Shown: positions 1 to 9,635 of the stretch, one piece after another
Layout: each line of letters starts with the position of its first letter
Position numbering within the stretch: position 1 is the stretch's first letter
Assembly (NCBI RefSeq): GCF_902506295.1
Contig: NZ_LR733312.1
Span: 1,341,670 to 1,405,669 of the forward strand
Direction of reading: 5' to 3'
Length of the DNA stretch: 64,000 nucleotides
Origin: Luteimonas sp. 9C
GTDB lineage: Bacteria; Pseudomonadota; Gammaproteobacteria; Xanthomonadales; Xanthomonadaceae
The notes under the pieces: model-generated
Databases searched by the model: none
The model's input: only the letters and a program-made list of their open reading frames with translations
Told to the model about the DNA's origin: nothing
Translations under genes and position numbers: made by a program

Positions 1-1
1 C

Positions 2-295
2 TTCGACACCGACTTCGGCCCGATGGTGCAGGTCATGGTCGGCGCGCTGCTGGTCTCGGGCGTGGAGACGGTCTGGAGCGGCGAGGAGATTCCCGCCTAC
101 GGCGACCGCATCCAGCGCAAGGACTGGCGCGGCAAGGGCATCACCCTGCAGCGCTTCGAAGAGATGGCGCGCTTCAATTACGGCTCGACGGTGATCGTGC
201 TGCTGCCCAGGGGCGTGGCCGAGCTGGAGCCGTCGCTGCATGCCGAGTCGCCAGTGCGGCTCGGCCAGCGTCTCGCGCTGCGCAGCGGCGTTTGA
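2..295 (+). CDS. psd: phosphatidylserine decarboxylase, C-terminal part (5' end outside window)
   Basis: Only the last 97 codons are present; the reading frame is open to the left edge. The family converts phosphatidylserine to phosphatidylethanolamine at the inner membrane and uses a pyruvoyl group made by self-cleavage. The segment [13 protein letters not shown] corresponds to the family's LGST cleavage site (E. coli RFKLGSTVINLF), with Tyr in place of Leu before the Gly-Ser bond. The TGA stop at 293-295 is followed within 10 bp by a REP-like hairpin. The identification rests on this motif and the preceding [13 protein letters not shown] segment typical of the family. Confidence 0.93.
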   Translation, partial: FDTDFGPMVQVMVGALLVSGVETVWSGEEIPAYGDRIQRKDWRGKGITLQRFEEMARFNYGSTVIVLLPRGVAELEPSLHAESPVRLGQRLALRSGV

Positions 296-304
296 AGCTT
301 GAAG

Positions 305-328
305 CCCTCCCCCGCTCGCGGGGGAGGG
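305..328. repeat. REP-like hairpin with G-rich tail (copy A)
   Basis: A perfect 10-bp stem, ccctcccccg (305-314) and cgggggaggg (319-328), encloses the loop ctcg. It is followed by the G-rich tail gttgggtggggg. GC-rich palindromes with this kind of tail are scattered through Xanthomonadaceae intergenic regions. No T-run follows the hairpin on the plus strand, so it is not a canonical terminator for psd, although it could protect the mRNA 3' end. A related palindrome in opposite orientation lies at 513-530. Confidence 0.6.
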
Positions 329-512
329 TTGGGTGGGGGCAAACGGCCCGGTCACGGATCACGTCCGTTTCAAGCGGGCCCGGCCTGGACGTCGCCCGAC
401 GATTGGCTGGCGGCTTTATGGTTCGCCCCCATCCCGGCCTGTCCGGCCCTGCGAAGCACGCCGGGCATTCGATCGATCCGCGCGGCAGTGCCGCGCACAC
501 GGATCGCTCTCA

Positions 513-530
513 TCCCCCGCATGCGGGGGA
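513..530. repeat. REP-like palindrome (copy B, inverted relative to copy A)
   Basis: The sequence tcccccgcatgcggggga is an 18-bp perfect palindrome. On the minus strand its flanks read ctcctt before and tgagagcg after, which resembles copy A at 305-328 (CT-rich flank, C5-GC stem, GC-G5 stem). The two copies therefore face each other across about 190 bp between psd and the transglycosylase gene. No coding capacity is evident in the interval. Confidence 0.5.
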
Positions 531-562
531 AGGAGCGGACTCCGGCGCCCATATCTATAGCC

Positions 563-2116
563 TCAGCGCGAACACCCCTCCAGCTTCAACGACTGCCCCT
601 GCCGCAGCGCATACGCCGGCGCACGCAGGCCGTTCGCACGCGCCAGCACCGGTACATCGCAGCCATACCGCTGGGCGATGCTGCCGAGCGTTTCGCCGCG
701 TGCCACGCGATGGGTACGGGCGGGCGGCGGCGCGGGCGCAGCCTCGGGCGGACGCGGCGCGGCGGCGGACGGCGGCACCGCGGCCGGGGGCGGGTCGCCC
801 TCGGTCGACAGCACTTCGATCGCGCCCGTGCGCACGATCGCCGCGCGCGGATCGCTGTTGACCAGTTCCGCCGCCAGATCGGCGCGTTCGCCGCGCACGC
901 ACCAGCGCTTGTACAGGCTGGCGATGCGCGTGGTTCCGGCGAGCGTGGTGCCGACCGGCAGCAGGCTCTCGGCCTCGTAGCTCGGGTTGAGGTTGCGCAG
1001 CGCACGCATGTAACCGTCGCGGGTGGTGCCGTTGCCCAGGCAGATCGTCAGCTCGTAGATCGACGCCGGGCGTTCGAGGGTGAACGTCGCCGGGCGCACG
1101 TCGATCTTCGGGAACGTCAGGCCGTATTCCTGCGGGTGCAGGTACAGCCAGGCAGCGGCGATGACCATCGGCACGTAGTCCTTGGTTTCGGCCGGGAACT
1201 GGTTGTAGACGTCCGGATCCCAGAAACTGCGGCCCGCCGCTTCGCGGTAGACGCGCAGCGAGCGGCCTTCGCCGCCGTTGTAGCCGGCGAGCCAGTATTC
1301 GATCTCGTTGCCGTGCTGGGCGAAGCGTTCGTTGAGATACACCGCCGCCGCGTCGGCCGACAGGCGCGGGTCGTAACGCGTGTCGAAACCGGTGCCGTCC
1401 GGGCCGAGGCCGAACCGGCGGCCGGTGGCCGGCATGAACTGCAGCGGCCCGGCAGCGCCCGCGCGCGAACGCGCATGCACGCGGCCGTTGGATTCCTTGG
1501 CCAGGATGCCGAACAGCAGCGCCTCCGGCAGACCGCTGCGCTTGAACGCCGGCGACATCAGATGCTGCATGTACTGGTAGTTCTCGTGGCTGGTCATCAG
1601 CGACACGCGCATGTCGGTGAGCCAGCGGCGGATCGAGGCCTGCACGGCGGGATTGAGCTGCACCATGCGCTTGAAGCGCTCGTCCTCGGCCAGCAGCGCC
1701 GATGCGCTGGCGGCGGCCGGCACGTCGGCGGTCGGCAGCGCGCCGTCGGGACCGACCACGTCGGCATCGTCCGGCCCCTGCCCGGCCTGTGCGTCGGCAT
1801 CGGCCTTGAGCAGGCGCTTGTAGGTCGTCAGCAGCTGCGGAACGCTGCACCCGCGCTGCTTCTCGCAGGCCAGCATCACGTCTTCCATGTCCTCCAGCGC
1901 CGCGTTGCTGGCCGTGATGCCGGCCGGATCGTCGTTGGCGATCTGCACCAGCGCCTGGCGGTAGCGGGCTTCGGCATCGAGCATGCGCTGGTTGAGCGCC
2001 TCGCCGGCCTCGCGGTCGCGGCGCGACTGCGCGTTCACATCGGTGGCCGTGCCGGCCAGCGCGAGCGCCAGCGCCAGCGCGCCCAGGCGCAGGGTGGTGG
2101 AAACGGGATGGGGCAT
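563..2116 (-). CDS. lytic transglycosylase with C-terminal LysM domain (MltD-like)
   Basis: This 517-aa protein should cleave the glycan strands of peptidoglycan in the periplasm. Residues 1-30 form a signal peptide (LALALALAGTATDVNA). An SLT domain spans about 185-325 with the catalytic glutamate in LAKESNGR (about E208), followed by GPLQFMP and AGYNGG, all hallmarks of the fold. A LysM peptidoglycan-binding repeat lies at about 468-513 (VARGETLGSIAQRYG). The region 100-145 is low in complexity and probably a linker. The ATG at 2114-2116 was chosen because it directly precedes the signal peptide; the frame stays open upstream but that part runs into yjgR. The gene is divergent from yjgR with a 124-bp gap. 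There is no lipobox, unlike E. coli MltD, so the protein is probably soluble in the periplasm. Confidence 0.93.
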   Translation of the reverse strand: MPHPVSTTLRLGALALALALAGTATDVNAQSRRDREAGEALNQRMLDAEARYRQALVQIANDDPAGITASNAALEDMEDVMLACEKQRGCSVPQLLTTYKRLLKADADAQAGQGPDDADVVGPDGALPTADVPAAASASALLAEDERFKRMVQLNPAVQASIRRWLTDMRVSLMTSHENYQYMQHLMSPAFKRSGLPEALLFGILAKESNGRVHARSRAGAAGPLQFMPATGRRFGLGPDGTGFDTRYDPRLSADAAAVYLNERFAQHGNEIEYWLAGYNGGEGRSLRVYREAAGRSFWDPDVYNQFPAETKDYVPMVIAAAWLYLHPQEYGLTFPKIDVRPATFTLERPASIYELTICLGNGTTRDGYMRALRNLNPSYEAESLLPVGTTLAGTTRIASLYKRWCVRGERADLAAELVNSDPRAAIVRTGAIEVLSTEGDPPPAAVPPSAAAPRPPEAAPAPPPARTHRVARGETLGSIAQRYGCDVPVLARANGLRAPAYALRQGQSLKLEGCSR

Positions 2117-2240
2117 CAGGGGGTCCGGCGGACAAGGCCCGGCAGGGTAGCCCTGCCCGTCTCGGCGCGGCAAGGCGCGCAGCGCGAACCGCGACGCAGT
2201 CGCTAGAATCGCGGCATCCACATCATGGAGCGCCCGCGCG

Positions 2241-3740
2241 ATGGATCCGATCCTGCTCGGCAAGGCCGTCACCACACCCGACGCCGGGCCCGTCCACCTG
2301 CTGCCCAGGCTCGGCAACCGCCACGGCCTCGTCGCCGGCGCGACCGGCACCGGCAAGACGGTCACGCTGATGACGCTCGCCGAGGGGTTCTCGCGCATCG
2401 GCGTGCCGGTGTTCATGGCCGACGTCAAAGGCGATGTCGCCGGGCTGGCGGTCGCGGGCACGTCGAGCGACACGCTGCTCGCACGCGCGGCCGGGATCGG
2501 CGTCGCCGACTGGGCGCCTTCGGCGAGCCCGATCGTGTTCTGGGATCTCTACGGCAAGCTCGGCCATCCGGTGCGCACGACGGTCAGCGAGGTCGGGCCG
2601 GTGCTGCTGGCGCGCATCCTCGAACTCAACGACACCCAGTCTGGCGTGCTGGACATCGTGTTCAAGCTCGCCGACGACCGCGGTCTGCTGCTGCTCGATC
2701 TCGCCGACCTGCGCGCGCTGCTGGGCGTGGTGACCGACGAGCGCAAGGACATCTCCACCCAGTACGGCCTGGTCAGTCCGCAGTCGGTGGCCGCGATCCA
2801 GCGCGCGTTGCTGCGCCTGGAACAGGACGGCGGCGATCATTTCTTCGGCGAGCCGGCGCTCGAACTCAACGATCTGATGCGCACCTCGACCGATGGCCGT
2901 GGCGTCATCGGCATCCTCGCCGCCGACCAGCTGATCCTGCGCCCGCGCCTGTATTCGAGTTTCCTGCTGTGGCTGCTGTCGGAGCTGTTCGAAACGCTGC
3001 CGGAAGTCGGCGATCTGGACAAACCGAAACTGGTCTTCATCTTCGACGAGGCGCATCTGCTGTTCGACGATGCGTCGGCGGCGCTGCAGCAGCGCATCGA
3101 GCAGGTGGTGCGCCTGATCCGCTCCAAGGGCGTAGGCGTGTATTTCTGCTCGCAGTTTCCCGACGACGTGCCCGACAACGTGCTCGGCCAGCTCGGCAAC
3201 CGGGTGCAGCATGCATTGCGTGCGTTCACGCCGCGCGACCAGAAGGCGGTCCGCACCGCCGCCGAGACCTTCGTGCCGAACCCGGCGCTCGACGTCGCCA
3301 GCGCGATCTCGCAGCTGGGCACCGGCGAGGCACTGGTCTCCACCTTGCAGGACAAGGGCGTGCCCACGCCGGTCGAGCGCACGCTGATCGCCCCGCCGCG
3401 CTGCCGCATGGGCGCGATCACGCCCGAAGAGCGGGCGCAGGTGCGCGCGAACAGCCCGGTCGGCGGCAAGTACGATACGGCGGTCAATCGCGAGTCCGCC
3501 GCCGAACTGCTCGCGAAACGCGCCGAGGATGCGACCACGCAGGCCAAGGCGCCGCCCGCCAGAACCGCGCGCGAGGCCGAGGCCGACGACGGCGAAGGCG
3601 GCGTCGGCCGCTCCATCAACGAGTTCCTGTTCGGCACCAAGCGCCGCCAGGGCGCGGTGCAAAGTGCCGGCAAGCAGGCGGTGCGCACGATCACCAACCG
3701 CATCGTGCGCAATCTGCTCGGCGGGATTCGTCTGAAATGA
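2241..3740 (+). CDS. yjgR: DUF853 / HerA-like ATPase, YjgR family
   Basis: This 499-aa protein resembles E. coli YjgR, a predicted P-loop ATPase of the HerA/FtsK superfamily whose cellular role is not established. Walker A is GATGTGKT (residues 33-40) and Walker B is [12 protein letters not shown] (about 268-279). The conserved [18 protein letters not shown] segment follows, and the C-terminus is charged ([12 protein letters not shown] and beyond) and ends in a basic tail. The ATG at 2241 gives the usual N-terminus, MDPILLGKA. The stop lies 7 bp before the greB start, so the two genes are probably cotranscribed. Confidence 0.93.
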   Translation: MDPILLGKAVTTPDAGPVHLLPRLGNRHGLVAGATGTGKTVTLMTLAEGFSRIGVPVFMADVKGDVAGLAVAGTSSDTLLARAAGIGVADWAPSASPIVFWDLYGKLGHPVRTTVSEVGPVLLARILELNDTQSGVLDIVFKLADDRGLLLLDLADLRALLGVVTDERKDISTQYGLVSPQSVAAIQRALLRLEQDGGDHFFGEPALELNDLMRTSTDGRGVIGILAADQLILRPRLYSSFLLWLLSELFETLPEVGDLDKPKLVFIFDEAHLLFDDASAALQQRIEQVVRLIRSKGVGVYFCSQFPDDVPDNVLGQLGNRVQHALRAFTPRDQKAVRTAAETFVPNPALDVASAISQLGTGEALVSTLQDKGVPTPVERTLIAPPRCRMGAITPEERAQVRANSPVGGKYDTAVNRESAAELLAKRAEDATTQAKAPPARTAREAEADDGEGGVGRSINEFLFGTKRRQGAVQSAGKQAVRTITNRIVRNLLGGIRLK

Positions 3741-3747
3741 GCCGCCG

Positions 3748-4254
3748 ATGAGCCGCTGGCGCCCGCCCGCCGATAAGAGCACCGCGTTGATCACGCCGGA
3801 GGGCCACGCGCGCCTGAAGGCCGAGCTCGATGACCTGTGGCGCGTGCGCCGGCCCGAAGTCGTGCGCGCGTTGTCCGCGGCTGCCGCCGAGGGCGACCGC
3901 TCGGAGAACGCCGAATACACCTATCGCAAGAAGCAGCTCGGCGAGATCGACCGCCGTGTGCGCTATCTGTCGAAGCGGCTCGAATCGTTGCGCGTGATCG
4001 ACGCGGCGCCCAGCGACCCCGCGGCCGTGTTCTTCGGCGCGCACGTCGAGCTGGAGGACACCGGCAGCGGCGCGCTCGTGCACTATCGGATCGTCGGGCC
4101 CGACGAAACCGACGCGAAAGCCGGCTGGATCAGCATCGATTCGCCGTTGGCCCGCGCGATGCTGAAAAAACGCGTCGACGACGAGTTCGAGGCGCAGCTG
4201 CCGGGCGGCCCGGTGCGCTTCGCGGTATTGGCCGTGGACTACCGCGCGGCGTGA
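3748..4254 (+). CDS. greB: transcription elongation factor GreB
   Basis: GreB binds stalled RNA polymerase through its secondary channel and stimulates cleavage of backtracked RNA. The 168-aa protein has the N-terminal coiled coil with the acidic tip loop ([19 protein letters not shown], about residues 46-65) and the C-terminal FKBP-like domain ending [10 protein letters not shown]. The long variable C-terminal segment and the [20 protein letters not shown] region fit GreB rather than GreA. It starts 7 bp after yjgR. Its TGA overlaps a GTG start for the next gene. Confidence 0.95.
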   Translation: MSRWRPPADKSTALITPEGHARLKAELDDLWRVRRPEVVRALSAAAAEGDRSENAEYTYRKKQLGEIDRRVRYLSKRLESLRVIDAAPSDPAAVFFGAHVELEDTGSGALVHYRIVGPDETDAKAGWISIDSPLARAMLKKRVDDEFEAQLPGGPVRFAVLAVDYRAA

Positions 4255-4844
4255 GCAGGACGGGTCTCCCTGCGCCCCGGAGATGCTCGAAAGCGCGCCT
4301 CGCGACGATGTGGTTGCTGCCGGCTGCATTGCTCGTCCTGCCCGCCTGTACGCGCGATGCACCGACGCCACCCGCATCAACGCAGCGCGCGGCGCGACCG
4401 CCTGCCGACGCGAAGACGCTGGCGCACGCCGATCTCGCGCACCGCCTGCGGCGTTTCCTGATCACCCGCACCACGCCCGGCCTCGCACGCGGGCCGATGG
4501 CCGCCGACGACGAACGCGTCCGGCTCGGCGCGTTCTGGCGTGCCCGCACCGACACCCATCATTTCGGCGCCGATTTCCAGTCACGCGCGGAGCGCGCGCT
4601 CGCCGCAGCCGGGTCGGCGCCGGCCGCCGATGCCGCGCTGCGCCGCCTGCGCGACACCGTCGAGGCGCGACTGCCCGCATGGCAGGCCCTCGTCGACTAC
4701 AACGCGGCGGGCACGATGCGCGACGACGGCGGCGCGGAAGGCCGGCGCCTGCTGCCGTGGGCGATCGCGTCGATCGACGCGATCGAGGCGGCGACATGGG
4801 GGTATCTGGACGCGGTCGACGCGCAGGCGCGCGGGCGCCGCTGA
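4251..4844 (+). CDS. predicted lipoprotein, function unknown (possibly DUF3829-like)
   Basis: I do not recognise this gene firmly. From a GTG at 4251 that overlaps the greB stop (GTGA) it encodes 197 aa: a basic N-terminus ([14 protein letters not shown]), a hydrophobic stretch and the lipobox LVLPAC, so a lipid-anchored mature protein of about 165 aa. An internal ATG at 4308 would start directly at the hydrophobic segment ([14 protein letters not shown]) and would lack the positive residues expected before it, which is why I prefer the GTG. The mature part is helical, Ala/Arg-rich and Cys-poor. The segment [20 protein letters not shown] near the C-terminus resembles DUF3829-type proteins, but that is a weak resemblance. 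Confidence 0.6.
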   Translation: MSRTGLPAPRRCSKARLATMWLLPAALLVLPACTRDAPTPPASTQRAARPPADAKTLAHADLAHRLRRFLITRTTPGLARGPMAADDERVRLGAFWRARTDTHHFGADFQSRAERALAAAGSAPAADAALRRLRDTVEARLPAWQALVDYNAAGTMRDDGGAEGRRLLPWAIASIDAIEAATWGYLDAVDAQARGRR

Positions 4845-4936
4845 TCCAGAATCGACCGTCCGTTCGGACGGGTGCAGCGAGGTGAGCAGACGCTGGAAAC
4901 ATGCGACGGCGCGCAGGCCGCGCCGCGTTCCAACAC

Positions 4937-5329
4937 TCAATCGACCCGGCGCATCTCGAACATCTGCTGGTCCGACAATGCGGTGAAGTAGCCGGTCTTC
5001 GACGTGAAGCCCTTGTCCGGGAACGCCGTGCCCGGCGACACGCGGCAGAACAGGAACGCGCGCGAGTACGCGCACTGCAGACGCGCCTCGGGACCGATGT
5101 CCGGAAACAGGCCGTGCTGCTCCATCGCGCTCAGCGGCAGCAGGGCCAGCCCTTCGCCACGGAACATCGCCAGCCAGCCGCGGCCTTCGGCGCGCACCAC
5201 CAGTTGCGCATCGGCAGGAAACGCCGCCCCGCCTTCGCCGGCCGGCCGATACGTGCCGCTCAAACCGTCGGCAGCCTGCGCGACGCCGGTCGCGCACAGC
5301 GCAGCCGTGAGCAGAGCCGCGCGACGCAT
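4937..5329 (-). CDS. secreted protein of unknown function, coupled to rimO
   Basis: This 130-aa protein has a clear Sec signal peptide ([19 protein letters not shown]) and a mature domain of about 110 aa with two cysteines in LQCAYSRAFLFCRV, which may form a disulfide. I recognise no family. Its ATG overlaps the rimO stop by one base (TGATG), so it is very probably translated from the rimO mRNA. The functional link to rimO is unknown. The downstream gene on the other strand is convergent, with a 92-bp gap. Confidence 0.75.
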   Translation of the reverse strand: MRRAALLTAALCATGVAQAADGLSGTYRPAGEGGAAFPADAQLVVRAEGRGWLAMFRGEGLALLPLSAMEQHGLFPDIGPEARLQCAYSRAFLFCRVSPGTAFPDKGFTSKTGYFTALSDQQMFEMRRVD

Positions 5330-6699
5330 CACGCCAGGACCTCGGCGACCTCGCCGTACAGATCGTGTTCGTCGCTGCCCATGATCGCGACGTCGACGAA
5401 ATCGCCCGGCTGCAGGTCGGCCTCGCGACCATCCTGGATCTGCACCACGCCGTCGATCTCGGGTGCATCGCCCATCGAACGGGCGATCGCCAGATCGCCG
5501 TCGACCATGTCGACGAGGCACATCTGCACCGTGCCGACCTTGGCCTCGAGCCGCGCGGTGGAGATCTCCGCCTGCTTCTCCATGAAGCGCGCGAGGCGCT
5601 CCTGCTTCACTGCCTCGGGCACGGCATCGGGCAGCGCATTGGCCGTCGCGCCGGTGACCGGGGAGTAGGCGAACGCGCCGACACGGTCGAGCTGCGCCTC
5701 GTCGAGGAAGTCGAGCAGCTGCTGGAAATCGTCCTCGGTCTCGCCGGGGAAGCCGACGATGAAGGTGCTGCGGATCGTCAGTTCCGGGCAGATCTCGCGC
5801 CAGCGCGCAATGCGCTCGCGGGTCTTGTCGATCGCGCCCGGCCGCTTCATGAGCTTCAGGATGCGCGGGCTGGCGTGCTGCAGCGGCACGTCGAGATACG
5901 GCAGCAGCTTCGGCATGCCGTCCGCGTGGCGCTCGGTCATCAGCGGGATGATGTCGTCGACGTGCGGGTACGGATACACGTAATGCAGACGCGTCCACAC
6001 GCCGAGTTCCGACAGCCCTTCGCACAGCGCCTTCATGCGCGTCGCGTACTGGCGCTCGCGCCAGGTGCGCTCGGCGTAGCGCACGTCGACGCCGTAGGCC
6101 GAAGTGTCCTGCGAGATCACCAGCAGTTCGCGCACGCCGCCGCGCACCAGCTTCTCGGCTTCGCGCAGCAAGTCGTCCACCGGGCGCGAGACCAGATCGC
6201 CGCGCATCGACGGAATGATGCAGAAGCTGCAGCGGTGGTTGCAGCCTTCGGAAATCTTCAGATACGCGTAGTGCTTGGGCGTGAGCTTGATGCCGATGTC
6301 GTCGAGCGCTGCCCGGCGCGGCACCAGATCGAGAAACGGGTTGTGCGTCTGCGGCGCCGCCGAGTGCACCGCGCGCATCACCGAGCCGTAGTCCTGCGGG
6401 CCGCTGATCGACAGCACGCCGGGATGCGCCTCGCGGATCACCTCCTCGCGCTTGCCCAGGCAGCCGGTGACGATGACCTTGCCGTTCTCGGCAATGGCCT
6501 CGCCGATCGCGTCCAGCGATTCGGTCACCGCCGAATCGATGAAGCCGCAGGTGTTGACGACGACGACGTCGGCATCGTCGTAGGTCTGGACGATGTCGTA
6601 ACCCTCGACCCGGAGCTGGGTGAGGATGCGCTCGGAATCGACGAGGGCTTTCGGACAGCCGAGGCTGACGAACCCGACCTTGGGATTGGCTGCGGACAT
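5329..6699 (-). CDS. rimO: ribosomal protein S12 methylthiotransferase RimO
   Basis: RimO is a radical-SAM enzyme that methylthiolates an aspartate of ribosomal protein S12. The 456-aa product has the N-terminal UPF0004 domain with cluster cysteines C15, C51 and C80 (SLGCPKA, NTCGF, VTGCLGK), the radical-SAM motif CNHRCSFC (C153, C157, C160) and a C-terminal TRAM domain. [14 protein letters not shown] and the S12-type C-terminus distinguish it from MiaB. The ATG at 6697-6699 gives [18 protein letters not shown], the usual start; a longer frame exists upstream but is not conserved in character. Confidence 0.97.
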   Translation of the reverse strand: MSAANPKVGFVSLGCPKALVDSERILTQLRVEGYDIVQTYDDADVVVVNTCGFIDSAVTESLDAIGEAIAENGKVIVTGCLGKREEVIREAHPGVLSISGPQDYGSVMRAVHSAAPQTHNPFLDLVPRRAALDDIGIKLTPKHYAYLKISEGCNHRCSFCIIPSMRGDLVSRPVDDLLREAEKLVRGGVRELLVISQDTSAYGVDVRYAERTWRERQYATRMKALCEGLSELGVWTRLHYVYPYPHVDDIIPLMTERHADGMPKLLPYLDVPLQHASPRILKLMKRPGAIDKTRERIARWREICPELTIRSTFIVGFPGETEDDFQQLLDFLDEAQLDRVGAFAYSPVTGATANALPDAVPEAVKQERLARFMEKQAEISTARLEAKVGTVQMCLVDMVDGDLAIARSMGDAPEIDGVVQIQDGREADLQPGDFVDVAIMGSDEHDLYGEVAEVLA

Positions 6700-6871
6700 G
6701 GGAACCGTGGCTTGGAGATGGTCGCCTAAGGCGACTGGGATCGCGGTTGCGCGGCGGTGACGCCCGCGCACGATGGCCGCGCAGTATAGCGCCGGGCCGG
6801 GAACCGACCGACGGCAGCGGCTTGCACAGGCGCTCGTTTAGACTCGGCCCGCCACCTGAACGGGAATCGCC

Positions 6872-7561
6872 ATGGGCCGGGACATCAGCCTCGCCACGCC
6901 CTCCGGGCCGGTGGACGCCTGGCGCGCCGACCCGCCGCACGGCGCCGCCGCCCTGGGCGCAGTGGTGGTGATCCAGGAGATCTTCGGCCTCAACGCCCAC
7001 ATCCGGAGTGTCGCCGACGGCTACGCGGCGGCCGGCTACGTGGCCTTGGCGCCCGCCCTGTTCGACCCGGTGGCCCGCCACGTCGAGCTCGCCTACGACA
7101 CCGACGGCTTCGCGCGCGGCCGCAAACTGGTCACGGCGCTCGGCATCGAGCGCGCGGTCGGCATCCTCCGCGCCTGCCGCAGCACGCTGCAGGCCGCGGG
7201 ACACCGGCGGATCGGCGTGGTGGGTTTCTGCTGGGGCGGGACGCTGGCGTTTCTCGCCAACACGCGCCTGGGCCTGCCCGCCGTCAGCTATTACGGCGCG
7301 CGCACCGTGCCGTTCCTCGACGAAGCCCTGCAGGCGCCGATGCTGTTCCAGTTCGGCGCGGACGATGCGGCGATTCCGCCCGACGACATCGAGCGCCATC
7401 GTGCCGCCCGGCCCGACGCGGACATCCTGGTGCATCCCGGTGGTCACGGCTTCAACCGCGATGTCGATCCGGACCACTATCACGCGGCCAGCGCCGCTGC
7501 GGCGCGCCGCGCCACCCTCGCCTTTCTCGACGCCGCCCTGCGGCAGGACGCGACACCATGA
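6872..7561 (+). CDS. dienelactone hydrolase family protein
   Basis: An alpha/beta hydrolase of 229 aa with the dienelactone-hydrolase triad: nucleophilic cysteine in GVVGFCWGG (C120), aspartate in FGADDAAIP (D165) and histidine in HPGGHGFNRD (H192). Members open lactones or esters; the actual substrate here cannot be told from sequence. IQEIFGLNAHI near residue 35 is also typical. No signal peptide is visible, so it is cytoplasmic. The stop overlaps the start of the HIT gene (ATGA), so the two are probably one operon. Confidence 0.9.
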   Translation: MGRDISLATPSGPVDAWRADPPHGAAALGAVVVIQEIFGLNAHIRSVADGYAAAGYVALAPALFDPVARHVELAYDTDGFARGRKLVTALGIERAVGILRACRSTLQAAGHRRIGVVGFCWGGTLAFLANTRLGLPAVSYYGARTVPFLDEALQAPMLFQFGADDAAIPPDDIERHRAARPDADILVHPGGHGFNRDVDPDHYHAASAAAARRATLAFLDAALRQDATP

Positions 7562-7974
7562 CCCACACCGCCTTCGCGCTGCATCCGCAGCTGGCCGACG
7601 ACACCCACCCGCTCGCGACGCTCGCCCTGTGCGAACTGCGCCTGATGGACGACGCGAACTATCCCTGGCTCGTCCTCGTGCCGCGCATCGCCGGCGCGCG
7701 CGAGCTGATCGATCTCGACGCCGGCCAGCGTCGCCAGCTGACCGACGAGATCGACATCGCCGCGCGCCTGCTGCGCGATGCGTGCCGCCCCTACAAGCTC
7801 AACATCGCCGCGCTCGGCAACATGGTCGAGCAGTTGCACGTGCACGTGATCGGCCGCGAACGGGAGGATCCCGCGTGGCCCGCACCGGTCTGGGGCCGCG
7901 TGGCCGCGCGCCCCTATACGCCCGAACAGCTGGTGGCGCGCATCGGCGAGTTGCAGGCCGCGTTGCCGCGTTGA
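7558..7974 (+). CDS. HIT domain protein
   Basis: A 138-aa protein of the histidine triad superfamily of nucleotide hydrolases and transferases. The triad motif reads VEQLHVHVIGRE, so the first histidine of the usual HxHxHxx is replaced by Gln while the second, catalytic one is kept. The preceding KLNIAALGNMVEQ segment is typical of the family. It overlaps the upstream hydrolase by 4 bp and ends 37 bp before the convergent dcd gene. The substrate is unknown. Confidence 0.88.
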   Translation: MTHTAFALHPQLADDTHPLATLALCELRLMDDANYPWLVLVPRIAGARELIDLDAGQRRQLTDEIDIAARLLRDACRPYKLNIAALGNMVEQLHVHVIGREREDPAWPAPVWGRVAARPYTPEQLVARIGELQAALPR

Positions 7975-8011
7975 GCCGGCAGATGCCGGCGCTGCGCGTC
8001 TCGCGACGCGA

Positions 8012-8590
8012 TCAGGTGCGCGGCAGTGTCACGCCACGCTGGCCCTGGTACTTGCCGCCGCGGTCCTTGTACGAGGTCTCGCACACGTCGTCGGCATCGG
8101 ACTGGAAGAACAGCATCTGCGCCACGCCTTCGTTGGCGTAGATGCGCGCCGGCAGCGGCGTCGTATTGCTGAATTCCAGCGTGACGTGGCCTTCCCATTC
8201 CGGCTCGAGCGGCGTCACGTTGACGATGATGCCGCAGCGCGCGTACGTGCTCTTGCCCAGGCACACGACCAGGGTGTCACGCGGGATGCGGAAGTACTCG
8301 ACCGTGCGCGCCAGCGCGAACGAATTCGGCGGAATGATGCATTCGTCCGCCTCGATGTCGACGAAGCTGCCGGGGTCGAAATGCTTCGGATCGACGATCG
8401 TCGAGTTGATGTTGGTGAAGATCTTGAACTCGCGCGAGCAACGCACGTCGTAGCCGTAGCTCGATGTCCCGTAGCTGACGATGCGCTGGCCGTCCGGATC
8501 CTGCTTCACCTGGCCCGGTTCGAAGGGCTCGATCATGCCGCCGGGCTGTTCGGACATGCGGCGGATCCAGCGGTCGCTCTTGATGCTCAT
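8012..8590 (-). CDS. dcd: dCTP deaminase
   Basis: Dcd deaminates dCTP to dUTP, the main route to dUMP for thymidylate synthesis in gammaproteobacteria. The 192-aa product starts [15 protein letters not shown], carries [16 protein letters not shown] and the catalytic region [21 protein letters not shown], and ends GVTLPRT; length and motifs match the family. The ATG at 8588-8590 fits the conserved N-terminus. It lies 67 bp downstream of mrp on the same strand, so cotranscription is likely. Confidence 0.97.
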   Translation of the reverse strand: MSIKSDRWIRRMSEQPGGMIEPFEPGQVKQDPDGQRIVSYGTSSYGYDVRCSREFKIFTNINSTIVDPKHFDPGSFVDIEADECIIPPNSFALARTVEYFRIPRDTLVVCLGKSTYARCGIIVNVTPLEPEWEGHVTLEFSNTTPLPARIYANEGVAQMLFFQSDADDVCETSYKDRGGKYQGQRGVTLPRT

Positions 8591-8657
8591 CAACGGGTCC
8601 TGCTGCGCGGCGAAGGGGCCGCGCATTGTCGCCGTCCGGCCGCGGCCGGTCCAGCGA

Positions 8658-9515
8658 TCAGACCAGCGACGCTGAAATCGACATCGGCGCCCGCGGGCGC
8701 TTTTCCAGCTCGGTTACGAGATTGCGCGCGGTCGCCCGGTAGGCCTGCGCCGCAGGCGAATCCGGGGCCGCGACCACGATCGGCATGCCGGCATCGCCCT
8801 GCTCGCGGATGCCGATCTCCAGCGGCAGCGATCCCAGCAGCGGTACGCCGTACTGCGCCGCCATGCGCTCGCCGCCGCCTTCGCCGAACAGGTGCTCGAC
8901 GTGCCCGCAGTTCGAGCACACGTGCTGGGCCATGTTCTCGACCAGCCCCAGCACCGCCACTTCGACCTTCTCGAACATCTTGAGCGCCTTGCGCGCGTCG
9001 AGGGTCGCCACGTCCTGCGGCGTCGTCACGATGACCGCACCGGCGACGGGAATCTTCTGCGCCAACGTGAGCTGGATGTCGCCCGTGCCCGGCGGCAGGT
9101 CCACCAGCAGATAGTCGAGCGCTTCGTCTCCGCCCCAGAGGGTGTCGTTGAGCAGCTGGGTCAGCGCCGACGTCGCCATCGGGCCGCGCCAGATCATCGG
9201 CGTGTCCTGGTCGACCAGCAGACCGATCGACATCGCCTCGATGCCGTGCGCGCGCATGGGGAGGATCGACTTGCCGTCCGGGCTGTCCGGCTTGCCCGAC
9301 AGGCCCAGCATCATCGGAATGCTCGGGCCGTACACATCCGCGTCCAGCACACCGACCCGCGCGCCCTCTGCCGCGAGCGCGAGCGCGAGGTTCACGGCAG
9401 TCGTCGACTTGCCGACCCCGCCCTTGCCCGAGCCGATGGCAAGGATGTTGCGTATGCGGGGCAGCGGCGACATGGCACCTTGCACGACGCGGGCGGTGAT
9501 CGTTTGCTGAAGCAT
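8658..9515 (-). CDS. apbC: iron-sulfur cluster carrier protein ApbC/Mrp
   Basis: A P-loop ATPase that binds and transfers Fe-S clusters to apoproteins. It has a deviant Walker [12 protein letters not shown] (about residues 28-38), the [14 protein letters not shown] segment, VDLPPGTGD, and the cluster-binding CxxC in HVCSNCGH. At 285 aa it is shorter than E. coli Mrp because the N-terminal DUF59 part is missing. The start could be the ATG at 9513-9515 or an in-frame GTG three codons earlier (9522-9524); I chose the ATG. In E. coli mrp lies directly next to divergent metG, whereas here about 6 kb of other genes separates them. Confidence 0.93.
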   Translation of the reverse strand: MLQQTITARVVQGAMSPLPRIRNILAIGSGKGGVGKSTTAVNLALALAAEGARVGVLDADVYGPSIPMMLGLSGKPDSPDGKSILPMRAHGIEAMSIGLLVDQDTPMIWRGPMATSALTQLLNDTLWGGDEALDYLLVDLPPGTGDIQLTLAQKIPVAGAVIVTTPQDVATLDARKALKMFEKVEVAVLGLVENMAQHVCSNCGHVEHLFGEGGGERMAAQYGVPLLGSLPLEIGIREQGDAGMPIVVAAPDSPAAQAYRATARNLVTELEKRPRAPMSISASLV

Positions 9516-9635
9516 ATGTTCCACGCGCTATTCGGCTCGCGATTGTCGCATAGCCCTCCGCGCCGCTCCGGCAAACGAGGTCGCGCGCAAGGGCGTCGAC
9601 GCGAGTCGCCTCCCGAACCTAGTCCTTAACCAAGC

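Noticed and set aside
305..328. psd terminator
   Set aside because: The hairpin is strong, but no T-run follows it and its tail matches REP-type repeats.
299..2206. Long open frame on the plus strand opposite the transglycosylase gene
   Set aside because: Arg/Gly/Ala-rich shadow of the high-GC gene; no motif, and the minus-strand frame has clear SLT and LysM domains.
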